Positions 42,464 through 52,820 of a DNA stretch of 64,000 nucleotides are shown in pieces (the first letter of the stretch is position 1; each line of letters starts with the position of its first letter). The stretch lies in NCBI RefSeq assembly GCF_029784135.1, contig NC_073746.1, positions 6,741,136 to 6,805,135 on the forward strand, in the 5' to 3' direction. The DNA is from Toxorhynchites rutilus septentrionalis (lineage: Eukaryota; Arthropoda; Insecta; Diptera; Culicidae). Made by a program: the position numbers and the translations under genes. Under the pieces are notes generated by a model. The model was not told the DNA's origin. It saw only the letters and a program-made list of their open reading frames with translations, and did no database searches.

Positions 42464-44178
42464 GATTGAAGCGTTCTGTTGCAATTGCATTCAAATATAT
42501 CGATTGGCTGAAATCAAAATGCAGGAACCAAAGCTTCAATAAAAATATTGACAAGGAGGACCTGGATTATGCTGAGCTCGTTTTAATATATAAGGCTCAA
42601 TGGGAGTCATATCCCAAAGAAATGGAACTCTTACAAAATAAAATGAAAATTCATAAGGGAAGTGAAATTCGAGCACTTAGCCCGGAAATTTGCACGGATG
42701 GAATAATGAGATCAAAGGGACGTATTGAGAACGCTAACTGTTTACCAACTTCAGCCAGAACACCTATCATTCTGTCCTACAAGCATTATGTGAGCACTTT
42801 GATATTACGTCATTATCACGAAAAATATCGACATAAAAACCTGGAGACTGCCATAGCGGCAGTGCGATCAAAAAGGAGTCGTGGAATACTTGGGTTTTTG
42901 AAAGATCTGTTATTTGGGAGTAATGATGTGGAAGACGAAGTACAGTCTTTGCGTATTCACGAAGAGCAAAAACTTCATGATATCTCACAAACCATGAGAC
43001 TATTGAATCAAAGAAGCAAAAATATGGGAGATGAATTAAGCGTAAGAATTCGTAGACTAAATGAAGGAATGTTATCTTTGAAGGGAAAGTATTCCGAAGA
43101 AAGAACTAATATATTCGCAAGAAAATGTTTTGAGACCACAACGTTAGCTTTGCAATTGATTGATGGCATAACTCGAAAATACAGGATAATTAAGACTCAC
43201 CCTTTAGCCGAAAATGAAATGCAAAAGGCAATTCAAAATATAAAGAAGCAATTACCAGAAGGATACTCAATCCTTAGAGACCCACTTGCAGTTAAATACA
43301 ACATTAAAATTGAAAATGGAACAGTAAATATAATAATGGAAAATGTAATTATTAATAAGGAAAACTTCGAAGTATTCAATGTAATCCCTATTCCTGAAAA
43401 TGGAAGTGTTATAAAAATAGATCACCATGTAATAGCAATTAATAATAAACATGAATTTTTTTACCCAGATGGAAATTTAATAAAGCTTAATGAAAGTCAT
43501 TATGTGGTAAATCAGCCAGAATTAACCAGAGTTCCAGATTGCATAGCTGGAGCATTACTTCATGAAACGATAAAACAAAAATGCTCAACAAAGATGATGG
43601 AAGAACCATACACCATGTTAACAAAATTGAATAAGATCAACTCTATATTGTACACAACGAGCGACCCTAGCAAGATAATAATCCATTGTAATAATGTAGC
43701 CATGTCACCGCCTTATAAGAACGCGATCATAGAACTGTTCCCAGATTGTAAGATCCTAACAGAAAAAACTATTCGTTATGCCCAAATATCTGGACATAAC
43801 GGGGAAGCTAGAATATTTTTTAAACCTATTCAGAAACTACCATATGTACTAGAAAAACCAAACATAAATGAAAATTTGAATACAACTATCTCGAGTAGAA
43901 ATCCATATGAAAAGGTAGATATAAAGGATACAGTAATACCTGAAGACGATTTTATAAAAAAGAAACACGTATATACATTTGGAGGTACCATAACTGTTAT
44001 TTCAATGATTATAATAGTAGGAATTTACGTATACATAAAATTAAAGAGAAGAAGTAATAGACAAAATAATAGAAGAAATGATGATCCGCCTTCGTTATTA
44101 GACATGATACGGCTAAATAGAGTTCAGGAAGAATCAAGAAATATTCCTATTATTTTAAACCGTGATAGTTGTCTATAA
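42421..44178 (+). CDS. Chimeric frame: integrase N-terminal part joined to Env (fusion-protein F1-like)
   Basis: Open from 42421 (-1 relative to gag-pol; overlap to 42463) to 44178, with no ATG near its start. Residue numbers are counted from 42445. Residues 1-140 are BEL linker and the integrase zinc-binding start (HYHEKYRHKN, the His pair). The Cys pair and the whole DDE core are absent. At 141 the reading passes directly into RSKR, a furin-type site. A glycine/hydrophobic stretch GILGFLKDLLFG (147-158) follows, resembling the fusion peptide of baculovirus F and errantivirus Env proteins. Next come a heptad-rich region (~165-240), a Cys-containing ectodomain, a membrane segment near 511-531 (TVISMIIIVGIYVYI) and a basic cytoplasmic tail. 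No signal peptide or receptor-binding F2 part is seen. The likely origin is a deletion of about integrase plus the start of env. Confidence 0.8.
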   Translation, partial: WSEKHSHKLVFGFVRLKRSVAIAFKYIDWLKSKCRNQSFNKNIDKEDLDYAELVLIYKAQWESYPKEMELLQNKMKIHKGSEIRALSPEICTDGIMRSKGRIENANCLPTSARTPIILSYKHYVSTLILRHYHEKYRHKNLETAIAAVRSKRSRGILGFLKDLLFGSNDVEDEVQSLRIHEEQKLHDISQTMRLLNQRSKNMGDELSVRIRRLNEGMLSLKGKYSEERTNIFARKCFETTTLALQLIDGITRKYRIIKTHPLAENEMQKAIQNIKKQLPEGYSILRDPLAVKYNIKIENGTVNIIMENVIINKENFEVFNVIPIPENGSVIKIDHHVIAINNKHEFFYPDGNLIKLNESHYVVNQPELTRVPDCIAGALLHETIKQKCSTKMMEEPYTMLTKLNKINSILYTTSDPSKIIIHCNNVAMSPPYKNAIIELFPDCKILTEKTIRYAQISGHNGEARIFFKPIQKLPYVLEKPNINENLNTTISSRNPYEKVDIKDTVIPEDDFIKKKHVYTFGGTITVISMIIIVGIYVYIKLKRRSNRQNNRRNDDPPSLLDMIRLNRVQEESRNIPIILNRDSCL

Positions 44179-44216
44179 TTGAGTAAATCTATGTAGTAGA
44201 TTTACGGAGTCCGGAA

Positions 44217-44890
44217 TGTTACGGACAGCTGAGGCTTATCGCGGATCGAGTTACAGATCCATAAGATAAGCAATATTTGAGATTATATTTAGAAAAGACC
44301 TCCAAGCGAGGTATAGAAACGTTTAGAAAGGACCAATGTAAGGCAATTAAAAGATGTAAGAGCTCAAATGTTTTGTTAGGCTAGAAAACGCTTGTAGTTC
44401 GAAATTATTGCCGGTCATAAATTCAGAATGGACGAATATTTAAATAGCGTCCGGTAAACAATTTAATGCATGCATCATTTAGGATGCATTTTTATTACCC
44501 TTTTCCATCCCTAGCTGCGCTCAGCCAGATACACCAGCAGGGTGTAATAAAATAAAAGGATGTTATTTAGAGCGAAGGATGGAAAGGGGAAATCCAAGAA
44601 TAAGATAGGCGCACCGACGAGGTGCTATAAACTTAAGGTATTTTCTTAGGGTAGTGCAGCCGTCTCAGACTGCACGTTACCATACGCTAGAAGAAGGGAC
44701 AAGGAAGGTAGATGATCTAAACGAAACCGATATGTTATCGGTTTTCAAGAGAGAGAGAGGAGATGTTCCTCGTCAATCTTAGTTTAAGGAACCATGTATA
44801 TATTGTGAAACTTTTGAATAAATTTTTTAGTATTGTAACAGAACTCACGCGAAAGCGTTAAAATTTTTCTTTCAATAGAGAAATTTTTCA
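44217..44890 (+). repeat. 3' LTR of the second BEL/Pao element
   Basis: 674 bp, reads as identical to 37398-38071. The purine-rich GGAGTCCGGAA just upstream (44206-44216) is the candidate polypurine tract. The AATAAA near 44818 would direct 3' processing. Confidence 0.95.
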
Positions 44891-44895
44891 GTTGC

Positions 44896-45440
44896 TGAAC
44901 GGTTGTGGTGGATCGAGAGATCGTACAGCAGTACAACTTGAAACAGGCATTCTCCACGATCCTTGTAAACTCGTTGATGTTGGCCTCGTGGCCTCCGTAT
45001 TCGGTAAGTAGTCATTTCAGCAATATAAAACCAAAGTGGGTTAAAAAATTACCGTTAAATATTCTCCTTTTCATCTGCAGCCCGCTAGATTGCAACACAT
45101 TTGCCCTATTAAGGAGGTACAAAGGCGTTCTCCACTGCCTCATCTCCTGCTGCGAAACCCTCACGATGGCGGGATCAAGTTTAAAAATCTTCAATACACT
45201 GTATAATAATTGCGCCTCCGCTTGTTAAATGAAAGATCTTGGATTCAATACCGGGACGCTCCATCGATTGATCTTCTAATTGGCGATTTTAAAGACTGGA
45301 GGCAAATGAACTCTGGAATTTTAAACGTCTATAAAAAATCAATCAATCAATCCAACATCTTGACGAGCAATGAGGTACGAGTGTGCTACGGAGTTGTAAG
45401 ACTTCCGATAGCCCGTATAGGTCAAACGGTTGAATACCAT
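44896..45440. other. No recognised gene; possible spliced exon pair
   Basis: On the plus strand a frame of ~34 codons up to about 45003 ends at a GTAAGT, and a CTGCAG acceptor follows at about 45080 with an open stretch beyond (PARLQHICPIKEVQRRSP-like). Joining in the first frame meets a stop quickly, so a gene is not supported. Near 45330 an (AATC)n tail resembles the end of a retroposon. Confidence 0.25.
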
Positions 45441-46085
45441 TCACCAGAAACACGTTTACTCGAAGCACATTTACCCGAATGTAACACATACCCAAATGAC
45501 ATTCATCCGAATGTAACAAATACCCGAATGCAACATCTATCCGAATTGACATTTACCAAAATGCGACAAATAACCGAATGGACAATTACCCGAATGCAAC
45601 GTTCACCCGAATGTAACAAATACCCGAATGCGACATTTACCCGGCGCAATTCGAGCCGACCGCCGACCCATCGTCGGAAGAGGCAAGCAAACCTGTGTTC
45701 CACCGATAGCCCGGTTTGTTTGAAACATAAGAGACGATCCTTTAGTCTGGTTCTCAAATTGCACTACCCACGACCATACTTTTTGAATGGAAATGAACAC
45801 TGATCAAAAGTAAAAATACAAATACTTCCTAATAAAAATATTTGCGTATTTTTCGAATATATCTTTCTTTCGGGTAAGTGTCGCATTCGGGTTGATGTTA
45901 CATTCGGGTAATTTATACATTCGGGTAACTGCTGCATTTGCGTAAACGTTGTATTCGGGTAATTGTAGCATTCGGGTAAATGTAGCATACGGGTAAGTGT
46001 CAGTTCGGGTAGCTGTTACATTCGCGTAGCTGTCGCATTCGGGTATATGTTACATTCGGGTGAATATCGTTCAGGTAACTGTCTT
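45440..46085. repeat. Opposite-polarity 17-bp minisatellite arrays
   Basis: 45440-45645 carries about twelve imperfect units of ACATTTACCCGAATGTA on the plus strand. 45868-46085 carries a similar number of the reverse complement (CATTCGGGTAA). The two arrays flank a ~220-bp non-repeated centre. The whole block can fold on itself. Frames such as that at 45210-45803 are encoded by the period (repeating xxPExN) and are not genes. Confidence 0.88.
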
Positions 46086-46089
46086 TCGG

Positions 46090-46540
46090 GAGGTTTCGGG
46101 TTACTATGTGACACAATCGGTCAAACTGATGTTTCGCTGGTTATACACTGCTTGTCCGACTATGGGTGCCTCGAGCAGCATCCTATCTTTTGTGAAAATA
46201 TTGTGCTGTTCGCAGTGGGCAGGAACTTTGGTTGTTAACGTATGCATTCAATAAAATTAACTGATTTTTGTGAAGCCAGAAGGGCTGCGGGCTGGAGAGA
46301 AGGGAATGTCCAAGCCGCTCTTCTTTCCTTCGGGGCTTGCGGTGAACCGGAAGATATACAAACAGTAATTTACAATAATTTCGGGTCCTAAACGGAGATG
46401 TAGCTGATCGCCAGGAGCTGAAGATTTCCACTTTTTTTTATCGGTCATGTCTTAGGTTCTGGCTAACTACTGTAATTCCGCCAGACGGGGCGTCGAAGCT
46501 TTTTTTGTAGAATGCGTCATAAACGTAGGATTAAAGCAAT
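46090..46540. other. No gene seen
   Basis: Non-repeated flank between the minisatellite and the long-TIR element. Frames under 85 residues, none recognised. Confidence 0.35.
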
Positions 46541-46544
46541 AAGC

Positions 46545-48215
46545 CTGGCCGGGTAAGAGAGTAAAAAGTGCCCACAAACCAAATCACTAGCTCTATTGCA
46601 AATATTGTATAGGATATTAAATAAGAAATTTTGGTGGTTTTTTGAACCCCTATGTGGCTTAACATTGGATCTATAGTGAAAAACATAGTTTTTCGTTTAT
46701 TTCACGCCATCCTCAAAAGCTTCGAGATAAAAATTTGGAAAAAATACTGAATGTGCATCTCACTAAGGTGTATCAAGAAAAATTATCGAAAAAAAAAATT
46801 CATCAAAAATCGAACTACTGAAAAAAATATTGAAATTTTGAAAAAAAAGGGATTTAGAGATTCAGTACTACTCTAATTCATATTTAAATGTGTTCCTACG
46901 GCTTTTCGAGATATTTGTGATTTTTTTCAGATTTTTTTCAGTGTTGCGCGGTACAAAAACATATTTTTGTTCTATTTTTAAAGAGTCTGGCTGGGTAAGG
47001 GAGTAAAAAGTGACCCCAAACCAAATCACCAGCTATATGTAAAATATTGTATAGGGTACTAAATGAAACATGTTGGCAGTAGTACCATATCTTTGAGTCC
47101 TTATATGGTACAACATAGAATCTATGGTGAAAAATGCATCTTTTCGTTGTTTTCGTTTACATGTGGCGTAATTTTTTCTGCTTTTTAAGAGCATTGCGAG
47201 ACACAAAATAAATTTTCTTCATCGTCTGCATTATTATTTTTATTTTCTTGAAATCGATTCATTTTTTGAATTCGTGGTTTTCAATTGTAAGATTTAAATA
47301 AAAAAATTATAATAATTTGGATTTATTTTAAGTGTTCTTCTCATTAATCCGAATGATCTTTCCACATGGACTTTATTTTTTCTCACAGAGCTCTATCGTA
47401 CTGCTGACTCCTATGAATTTGGTAAACCATCTAAATCCAATGTAAAGATAATCTCTTTTATTTTAAGATACGAGAAAATATCTTTGTACAGCGCAATGCT
47501 CTGAATATACCGACAAAATTTAGACACATAAAAAACAAAATTCAAAATAAATTAAAAATGCCCAAAGGCCAAAAAAGTATTTTTTTCGCGCAATCCTCTT
47601 AAAATTTCATGAAAAATTACGCTACATGTGGAAAAAACAACACATACGAACGCATTTAAATAAAAATTAGAGCAAAAGTGGGTCACAAAATAATATTTTT
47701 TTTTCAACATTTCGAAAAGCCTGAAAATATATATTATTTTTTTGTACCGCGAAAAACACTCTAAAAATTCTGAAAAAAATTACATATACCTAAAATAGAC
47801 GAAGGAAGAAATTTAAATACAAACTAGAGTAGTACTGAATCTCAAAATAAGAAAAATTAAATTTAATTTAAAATAAAAATGAAAATTAACTTAAATTTTT
47901 CTCAGTATTTGATTTTTTTGATGAAAAAATTGTTTGGCAATATTAATCGATACACCTTAGCAAGATGTACTTTCAGTTTTTTTCATATTTTCGTCTCAAA
48001 GCTATCGAGAATTAAAATTTTTATCTCGAAGCTTTTGAGAATGGCGTGAAATCAACGAAAAAGTACGTTTTTCACTATAGATCCTATGTTAAGCCACATA
48101 GGGGTTCAGAAAAACCGCCGAAATTTCTTCTTTATTATCCTATACAATATTTGCCATACAGTTAGTGATTTAGTTTGGGGGCACTTTTTACTCCCTTACT
48201 TGGCCAGGCCCTTTG
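46545..48215. mobile_element. Long-TIR element (GGCCTGGCCGGGTAAG family)
   Basis: The left arm from 46545 and the right arm read backwards from 48215 are homologous for roughly 430 bp. Both read CTGGCC.GGTAAG.GAGTAAAAAGTGCCC, AACCCCTATGTGGCTTAACAT, GGATCTATAGTGAAAAAC, TTTTCGTT.ATTTCACGCCAT, CAAAAGCTTCGAGATAAAAATT, AGATTCAGTACTACTCTA and CGCGGTACAAAAA. A second tip copy lies at 46985-47165 inside the left half. No transposase frame is visible, so it is non-autonomous. Other copies are at 17242 and 19780-20412. Confidence 0.8.
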
Positions 48216-48289
48216 GTCATTTAATTAGTCTTTGTAGTTTTTTTTTGACAGTCATCCGGAATTAGTCCATTTTGAAATGCATAGGTTTT

Positions 48290-48510
48290 GATAATGCTTA
48301 GTATTCTGTACAGACTCGATGGAAGAAGAGTTTTTTTTAGAACTTTTGAGCTTGAAATAAAACACAGATATCAATTGTTTTTCAAGATAATATTTTGCCA
48401 GGTTTTTAATGTGATTTCCGACATATCACATATTTTTCCCAAAAATGTATACTGTATATTTGTGATAATGTGACGAATATCATCTTCCAAAACGTCAATC
48501 ATGTGCATAC
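48290..48510 (-). pseudogene. Tc1/mariner-like 3' relic, copy 2
   Basis: Diverged partner of 36060-36350, sharing AGAAGAGTTTTT, AAATAAAACACAGATATCA, TCCGACATATC and ATTTGTGATAATGTGACGAATATCATCTTCCAAA. No intact frame. The superfamily call rests on the peptide of copy 1. Confidence 0.4.
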
Positions 48511-49727
48511 TATCAGTCTATACTTTGATGGGTTCAATGTGTTGTTGTCATCCGGATAAGGAAGATGGTGCGGGTGGCGAATTCATGGTTGTGAGTCACC
48601 TTGTTGAATCACTCAGCTATCTTTGGATGTACGACGGCCATTTTCTTGTGCCAGAGGTTCGTTACATCCATTGCTCCTCTATCCATCGCCATGGAGGCTC
48701 GCAATTTTCACGAAGATGTTTAGTAAAATAAATGCATGTCTTGTATTTTGCACCCGGTTATCTCTTAGATGTAGGACAAACAGCTAGGAACGGTACCCAA
48801 AAACGTTATCTTATCATCAAACACGATGCATTTGGTATTAAACAAGTTGAAAAGAAACCCATTGAAAAACACTATAAATCCTGATCGTTTCTACAAAAAA
48901 TAGATTATGCTTATGTTATGCTTTTTTACCACAATATTTATTCGCAAATGTTGCATTGTCTAACTAATTTCGAATCATCGTTCATCGGGGTCCACGCCAG
49001 GTATTGTATCTACCGTCAATCAAATTGATAAACACACTCCACTGAGTGATTAGACCAATAGCGGACAGCAATAAATCAATTATTTCTTTAGTAACTCGAG
49101 AATACAACGTTCGTTACCGTGGCCGGAATCCCGATAGCAATGAGCAAACGAATGCAGACGAACGAGGAGCACGATATCGATGATTGTAAATAATTTTCTC
49201 GTTGTCAGATCGGGGACAGGACGTAAAGCATCCATAAATCATTCTGAAGAATATCTGGGCGATGGTACCGGTAGATAGTATTGTTTAGTATTCGATTTAC
49301 AGATACCGCGACGCAATTATTTTTACTTGATAATGCAGTGATGTACAACTTTGTGAGATTATATGCAGAATATGTATAACTTGTGAGATTATGAAAGATG
49401 AACAATATTAATTTATTTTTGTGTAAACTTCGGATGAGTATTTACTAAAGAATGTGGTTTAATGAATTGTTTTTATATGAAAAATATATATGCTATAATT
49501 CGTATAATATCTGTCAAAACCCGGAAAAAAGTCTCCAAAATGCAGTTCAGCAATACATGGATTTTCCCTTTAACCCTTATAGTACGGAGTGGGGGACTTT
49601 AGTTCCCCCAAGATTAGTTTTTCTTCAATAACTTCGTAAATAATTTCATTCCTTCTTTTTCCCTTTAGTTAGTCGAGTTTTATTTTAAATCCTGCATAAA
49701 AACTTATTAGTGGCATTCTATTTTTTA
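48511..49727. other. No gene seen
   Basis: Short frames only. AT-rich from 49400. Confidence 0.4.
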
Positions 49728-50107
49728 TCTTTATATATAAAAGAGAGTTTTTCCCACGTACGTATAACTTACATCACGGGAGAACGGCTGATCAGATCTC
49801 CGTCATCTATATATTTTGTGAGTTTGTCCTCACCCAAATAGGTTGATAGAATACTTTGGAGGACATTTGAGAAAAAAATAACTATGCATACCTTATTTAT
49901 AGAACAAGAATATTCAGAATTAAAATGGAAAATTTGAAAAAAGAGGTACGCATATGTATGTTTTGCAATGAAAATAATCATTTAGATCAATTTGCCAGAT
50001 CTGAAAGATAACATAAAAACTCTTGAAATATATTCGTTATTTTTATCTACCGAAATATTCTCTAGAAATAAATTATATGACAAAACAACGTTTGCCGGGT
50101 CAGCTAG
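49728..50107 (+). mobile_element. Short non-autonomous Helitron
   Basis: Starts TCTTTATATATAAAAGAGAG directly after an A and ends GTTTGCCGGGTCAGCTAG. This gives the TC start and CTAG end typical of Helitrons. The 3' terminus is shared, inverted, with 17366-17383 and, in variant form, with 61148-61165. It is 380 bp with no coding capacity. The base after CTAG is A rather than the usual T, so the exact end is not proven. Confidence 0.6.
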
Positions 50108-50109
50108 AT

Positions 50110-50720
50110 TGTTTATAATTATAAGATAAGTTTTTCGTTTGGGGGATTTTAGTGACCCCACTCCGTCCTTTATGTTATAAAATACACTCCGTACTCTATT
50201 CGTTCAAGTTTTTTTTAGTTTTGCACAACCAGTTAAATTTTTACTTTGACAATGTTAGGTCTGAACCTCATCTATCGGATTCTATAGCAAACCCAAACTG
50301 GAACGTTTTTGCAGTTGAGTTATCACCTGAAGAGAGAGTTGATGAAGAGAAATCGATCAAGTCACTTACACCCCTTCCATTCTAGATAACAACTTTCAGA
50401 CATTGACTTTATACATTATCATAGTCTCTTTCATAAATATAACTATATTGAAATGTTTATTTCAATGCTCTTATTTAATTTCAGTCATTTAGCACTCTGC
50501 GTTTATAAAAACTTTGATTTCTACTATATTCTAAATATATAATTCAGTGTCAACCAAGGGGAAATTGCGGGAGGTTTATATTTTCCGTCTCAACAGAAAA
50601 AAAAGCGCAGCTACAAATGCATGTCAAGTTCATGGAAAAATAGCTCCAAATGTAGAAGTGGTCATTGTGGTATCCTGAATTTAGAGTGTAGCTCTGCAAG
50701 TGAGAGGTAAACAAAGGGAG
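50110..50720. other. No gene seen
   Basis: AT-rich. A frame at 50152-50385 has no recognised family. Confidence 0.35.
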
Positions 50721-52387
50721 TACACTGGAGAAAACCATTAGTAAATGCAGCTACCAAATCTTTAGTAGTTGAAACATTGGTAAAACACATTTTTTGTACA
50801 TATTACCAAAATTCTGTAAAACTGATGTCAGATACAATTTACATCCCTACCAATGATTCGTAAATTTTACTTCTTAGCATAAGTAATCTCTAGTATGTTC
50901 ATAACTAGCAACTGTGTGTGCAATCGCCATTCCTCTAGTGGAAAAGAATCGATTCGGCGGTAAATGATGTTTTGTTATGATTCATTTTACCTAAATATCG
51001 AGCGTCGAGGAGGGGCTGGTGGCTTCCGGCTTGGCGTGCAAGAGCAACAACTGCGACACAGAAGATTCAAATCAATCATCGATACAGCAGAAGAAAAAAT
51101 CCACCTGCAACCTAGCGCCAAACCAAGTCAGCTGCCTCTACTGTTAATGCATGTTCCCCTCGGACAACTTCAGGAATCGAATGAATTGCTCATGACAGAT
51201 TCCGCCACGATGGAGTATTTTACTGACATTGACCTCCAAGGGAGAGATGTTAGAAAACAGAAAAGAAAGGTGCCTCGATTCAAAGCTATAATGTGGCCGA
51301 GTGAAAAACATACAACATACATGCAGCTTCCATCGGGATTACCAGTGAAAATAGGTGAATATTCAATTATTTTCTAAATGTTTGCCGCACTGCTACACAA
51401 CTCGTTCTATTTTGTAGAAATCAAGCTATTCCATGTGTTGAACGCGATTGTTGCATTTGGCAACGTATTCGCGATAGGGGCACCTGTGATCAACGTGAGC
51501 CACATCAAGAAGAGCAAAGAGCGTACGACATGCATTATCGAGGATTTGTGTTTCGATGTCCCATCCGAGTATGTACGACATGGTTCCGATTTCCATCTTC
51601 AAATCACCTTCGAAGATGAGGATGAATTGATGTAATTTGCGATTCGGGTCGCGTAGCGAGAACGACGAAGTGGGAAGCACTGAGAGTCCAACTGCCACTA
51701 ACATCAAACTTCTACGAAGGCGATAAGTTGCGAAGGCTTGTATGTTTGTTTGTATTTTCACTCTCTATTGTTTGACATATGAATTTTTGGCGTATTTGGA
51801 TTCTTTTTAACGGTTAAGTTAATTCTATATATTTTTTTCAAGTTTTGACTGCATTTTTTTTTTCATTTTCAGGTGAAAAACACCTGCCGCACCCAAGGCC
51901 TTTTTCATAACGTAACTCAATTTTTGTATTTCAACCATGTAGTTCTGCCAAAGTTGTAGAGGATGAGGATGCCCGAAAAAGCATGCTATTGAGTACTGTA
52001 ATACAAAACTCACTCGTTAAAAGCCTACTGGAAAAGCTTTTCAATAATTAAATAAAGATAAAAATATTTCAACACAGCTTTTGAAATAAATATTCAAAAC
52101 ATATTGTTAATATCCCTAATCCCAATTACAAATGAGAACCATCAATTTCACTTGTATTGTACCGATGGTGGGCCAACAAATCAGCCAACACTGAACGGAC
52201 GAATCGATTTTGTTGGGTCGAAATTGAGCCAACACAGGACTTACAAACCGTAGTTTCGTTTGGCATTGGTGCCTACCAATTTTTTTTCGTAGCATGTACC
52301 AATGATTAGTAGGGTCGAAAATGACTAACGAATTGGTAATTTTTACCAAAAAAATCGTCATATTTACTAAATATTTCTCTCAGTGTA
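50721..52387. mobile_element. TIR element enclosing a host gene fragment
   Basis: The left end after TA at 50721 reads CACTGGAGAAAACCATTAGT. The right end, read on the minus strand from 52387, reads CACTGAGAGAAATATTTAGT. Both are bordered by TA, the Tc1/mariner target. The same end type opens the element at 52430. The interior (51000-51655) holds an ANKRD13-like exon pair. The alternative is two separate MITE remnants that happen to flank the gene fragment. Confidence 0.5.
51000..51655 (+). pseudogene. ANKRD13-like gene fragment with intact intron
   Basis: Exon 1 ends in a frame reading TMEYFTDIDLQGRDV, PRFKAIMWPSEKH and LPSGLPVKI. A 63-bp intron (51355-51417, GT..TAG) follows. Exon 2 continues in phase as EIKLFHVLNAIVAFGNVF. 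That wording is the conserved C-terminal core of ankyrin repeat domain-containing protein 13, a ubiquitin-binding protein that acts on endocytosed receptors. The ankyrin repeats are absent. A segment normally present before PSGxPVKIE is missing. The expected ubiquitin-interacting motif (DELM-FAIRVA) is cut by a TAA where Gln is expected, and a TAG follows. Retention of the intron means DNA-level copying rather than retroposition. Confidence 0.75.
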
Positions 52388-52429
52388 CTGTTTAACCTGT
52401 CAGTGAAGATAGACGTGTCTGGAAGAGTA

Positions 52430-52820
52430 CACTGAGAGAAATAATTAGTAAATATAACGAATTTTTTGGTAAATACTACCAAGTTATAGTCATTTTCGAC
52501 CGTACTAATAAACACATATGTCAAGCAGAACCATGATTCGGAAGCCTAATATCGGCTACATTTTCTCGCCGAAAATGCACGTATCAGAATTATATCCTTA
52601 TTATACCTCCGTATTGCCTTATGGGAACAATGAAAATGGTTAATACGCGCTTTTCTCACCAATTTTCAGATATGACAATATCCAAGCTTACTAATGTTAT
52701 AGAGTAAAATATACTAATCTCTGGTAGGGATGCGGGTTTATTGACAATATGTACAAAAAATTTGTACATTCTACTAATTTTGCATTACCAAATGTATTTA
52801 GTAGTTTTCGACCGTGGATT
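52430..52820. repeat. MITE of the CACTGAGAGAAA family
   Basis: The left end after TA reads CACTGAGAGAAATAATTAGT and continues to TTTTCGACC. The right side at 52690-52820, read on the minus strand, matches the internal left part of 50721 (TTTTTTGTACATATT, CATCCCTACCA, ATTTTACT). Its right tip is decayed. It is adjacent and head-to-head with the right end at 52387. Confidence 0.6.

Larger units (their letters stand above)
37398..44890 (+). mobile_element. BEL/Pao LTR retrotransposon with Env-like frame, young insertion
   Basis: 7493 bp with LTRs of 674 bp at 37398-38071 and 44217-44890 that read as identical, and a perfect target duplication GTTGC at 37393-37397 and 44891-44895. Order: LTR, hairpin-repeat leader, Gag-protease-RT-RNase H frame, chimeric integrase/Env frame, LTR. 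The integrase catalytic core is absent. Some Belpaoviridae carry an env gene, so an Env-like protein is not unprecedented. The direct join to the integrase N-terminus is unusual. Identical LTRs imply recent insertion or recent gene conversion, so the copy was presumably mobilised with integrase supplied by another element (inference). Confidence 0.95.

Noticed and set aside
44905..45230. Host gene exon pair with GTAAGT and CTGCAG
   Set aside because: Joining the two parts in the first frame meets a stop within a few codons, and no conserved protein is recognised.
45210..45803. 197-residue frame
   Set aside because: Most of it is encoded by the ACCCGAATG minisatellite. No start context or domain.
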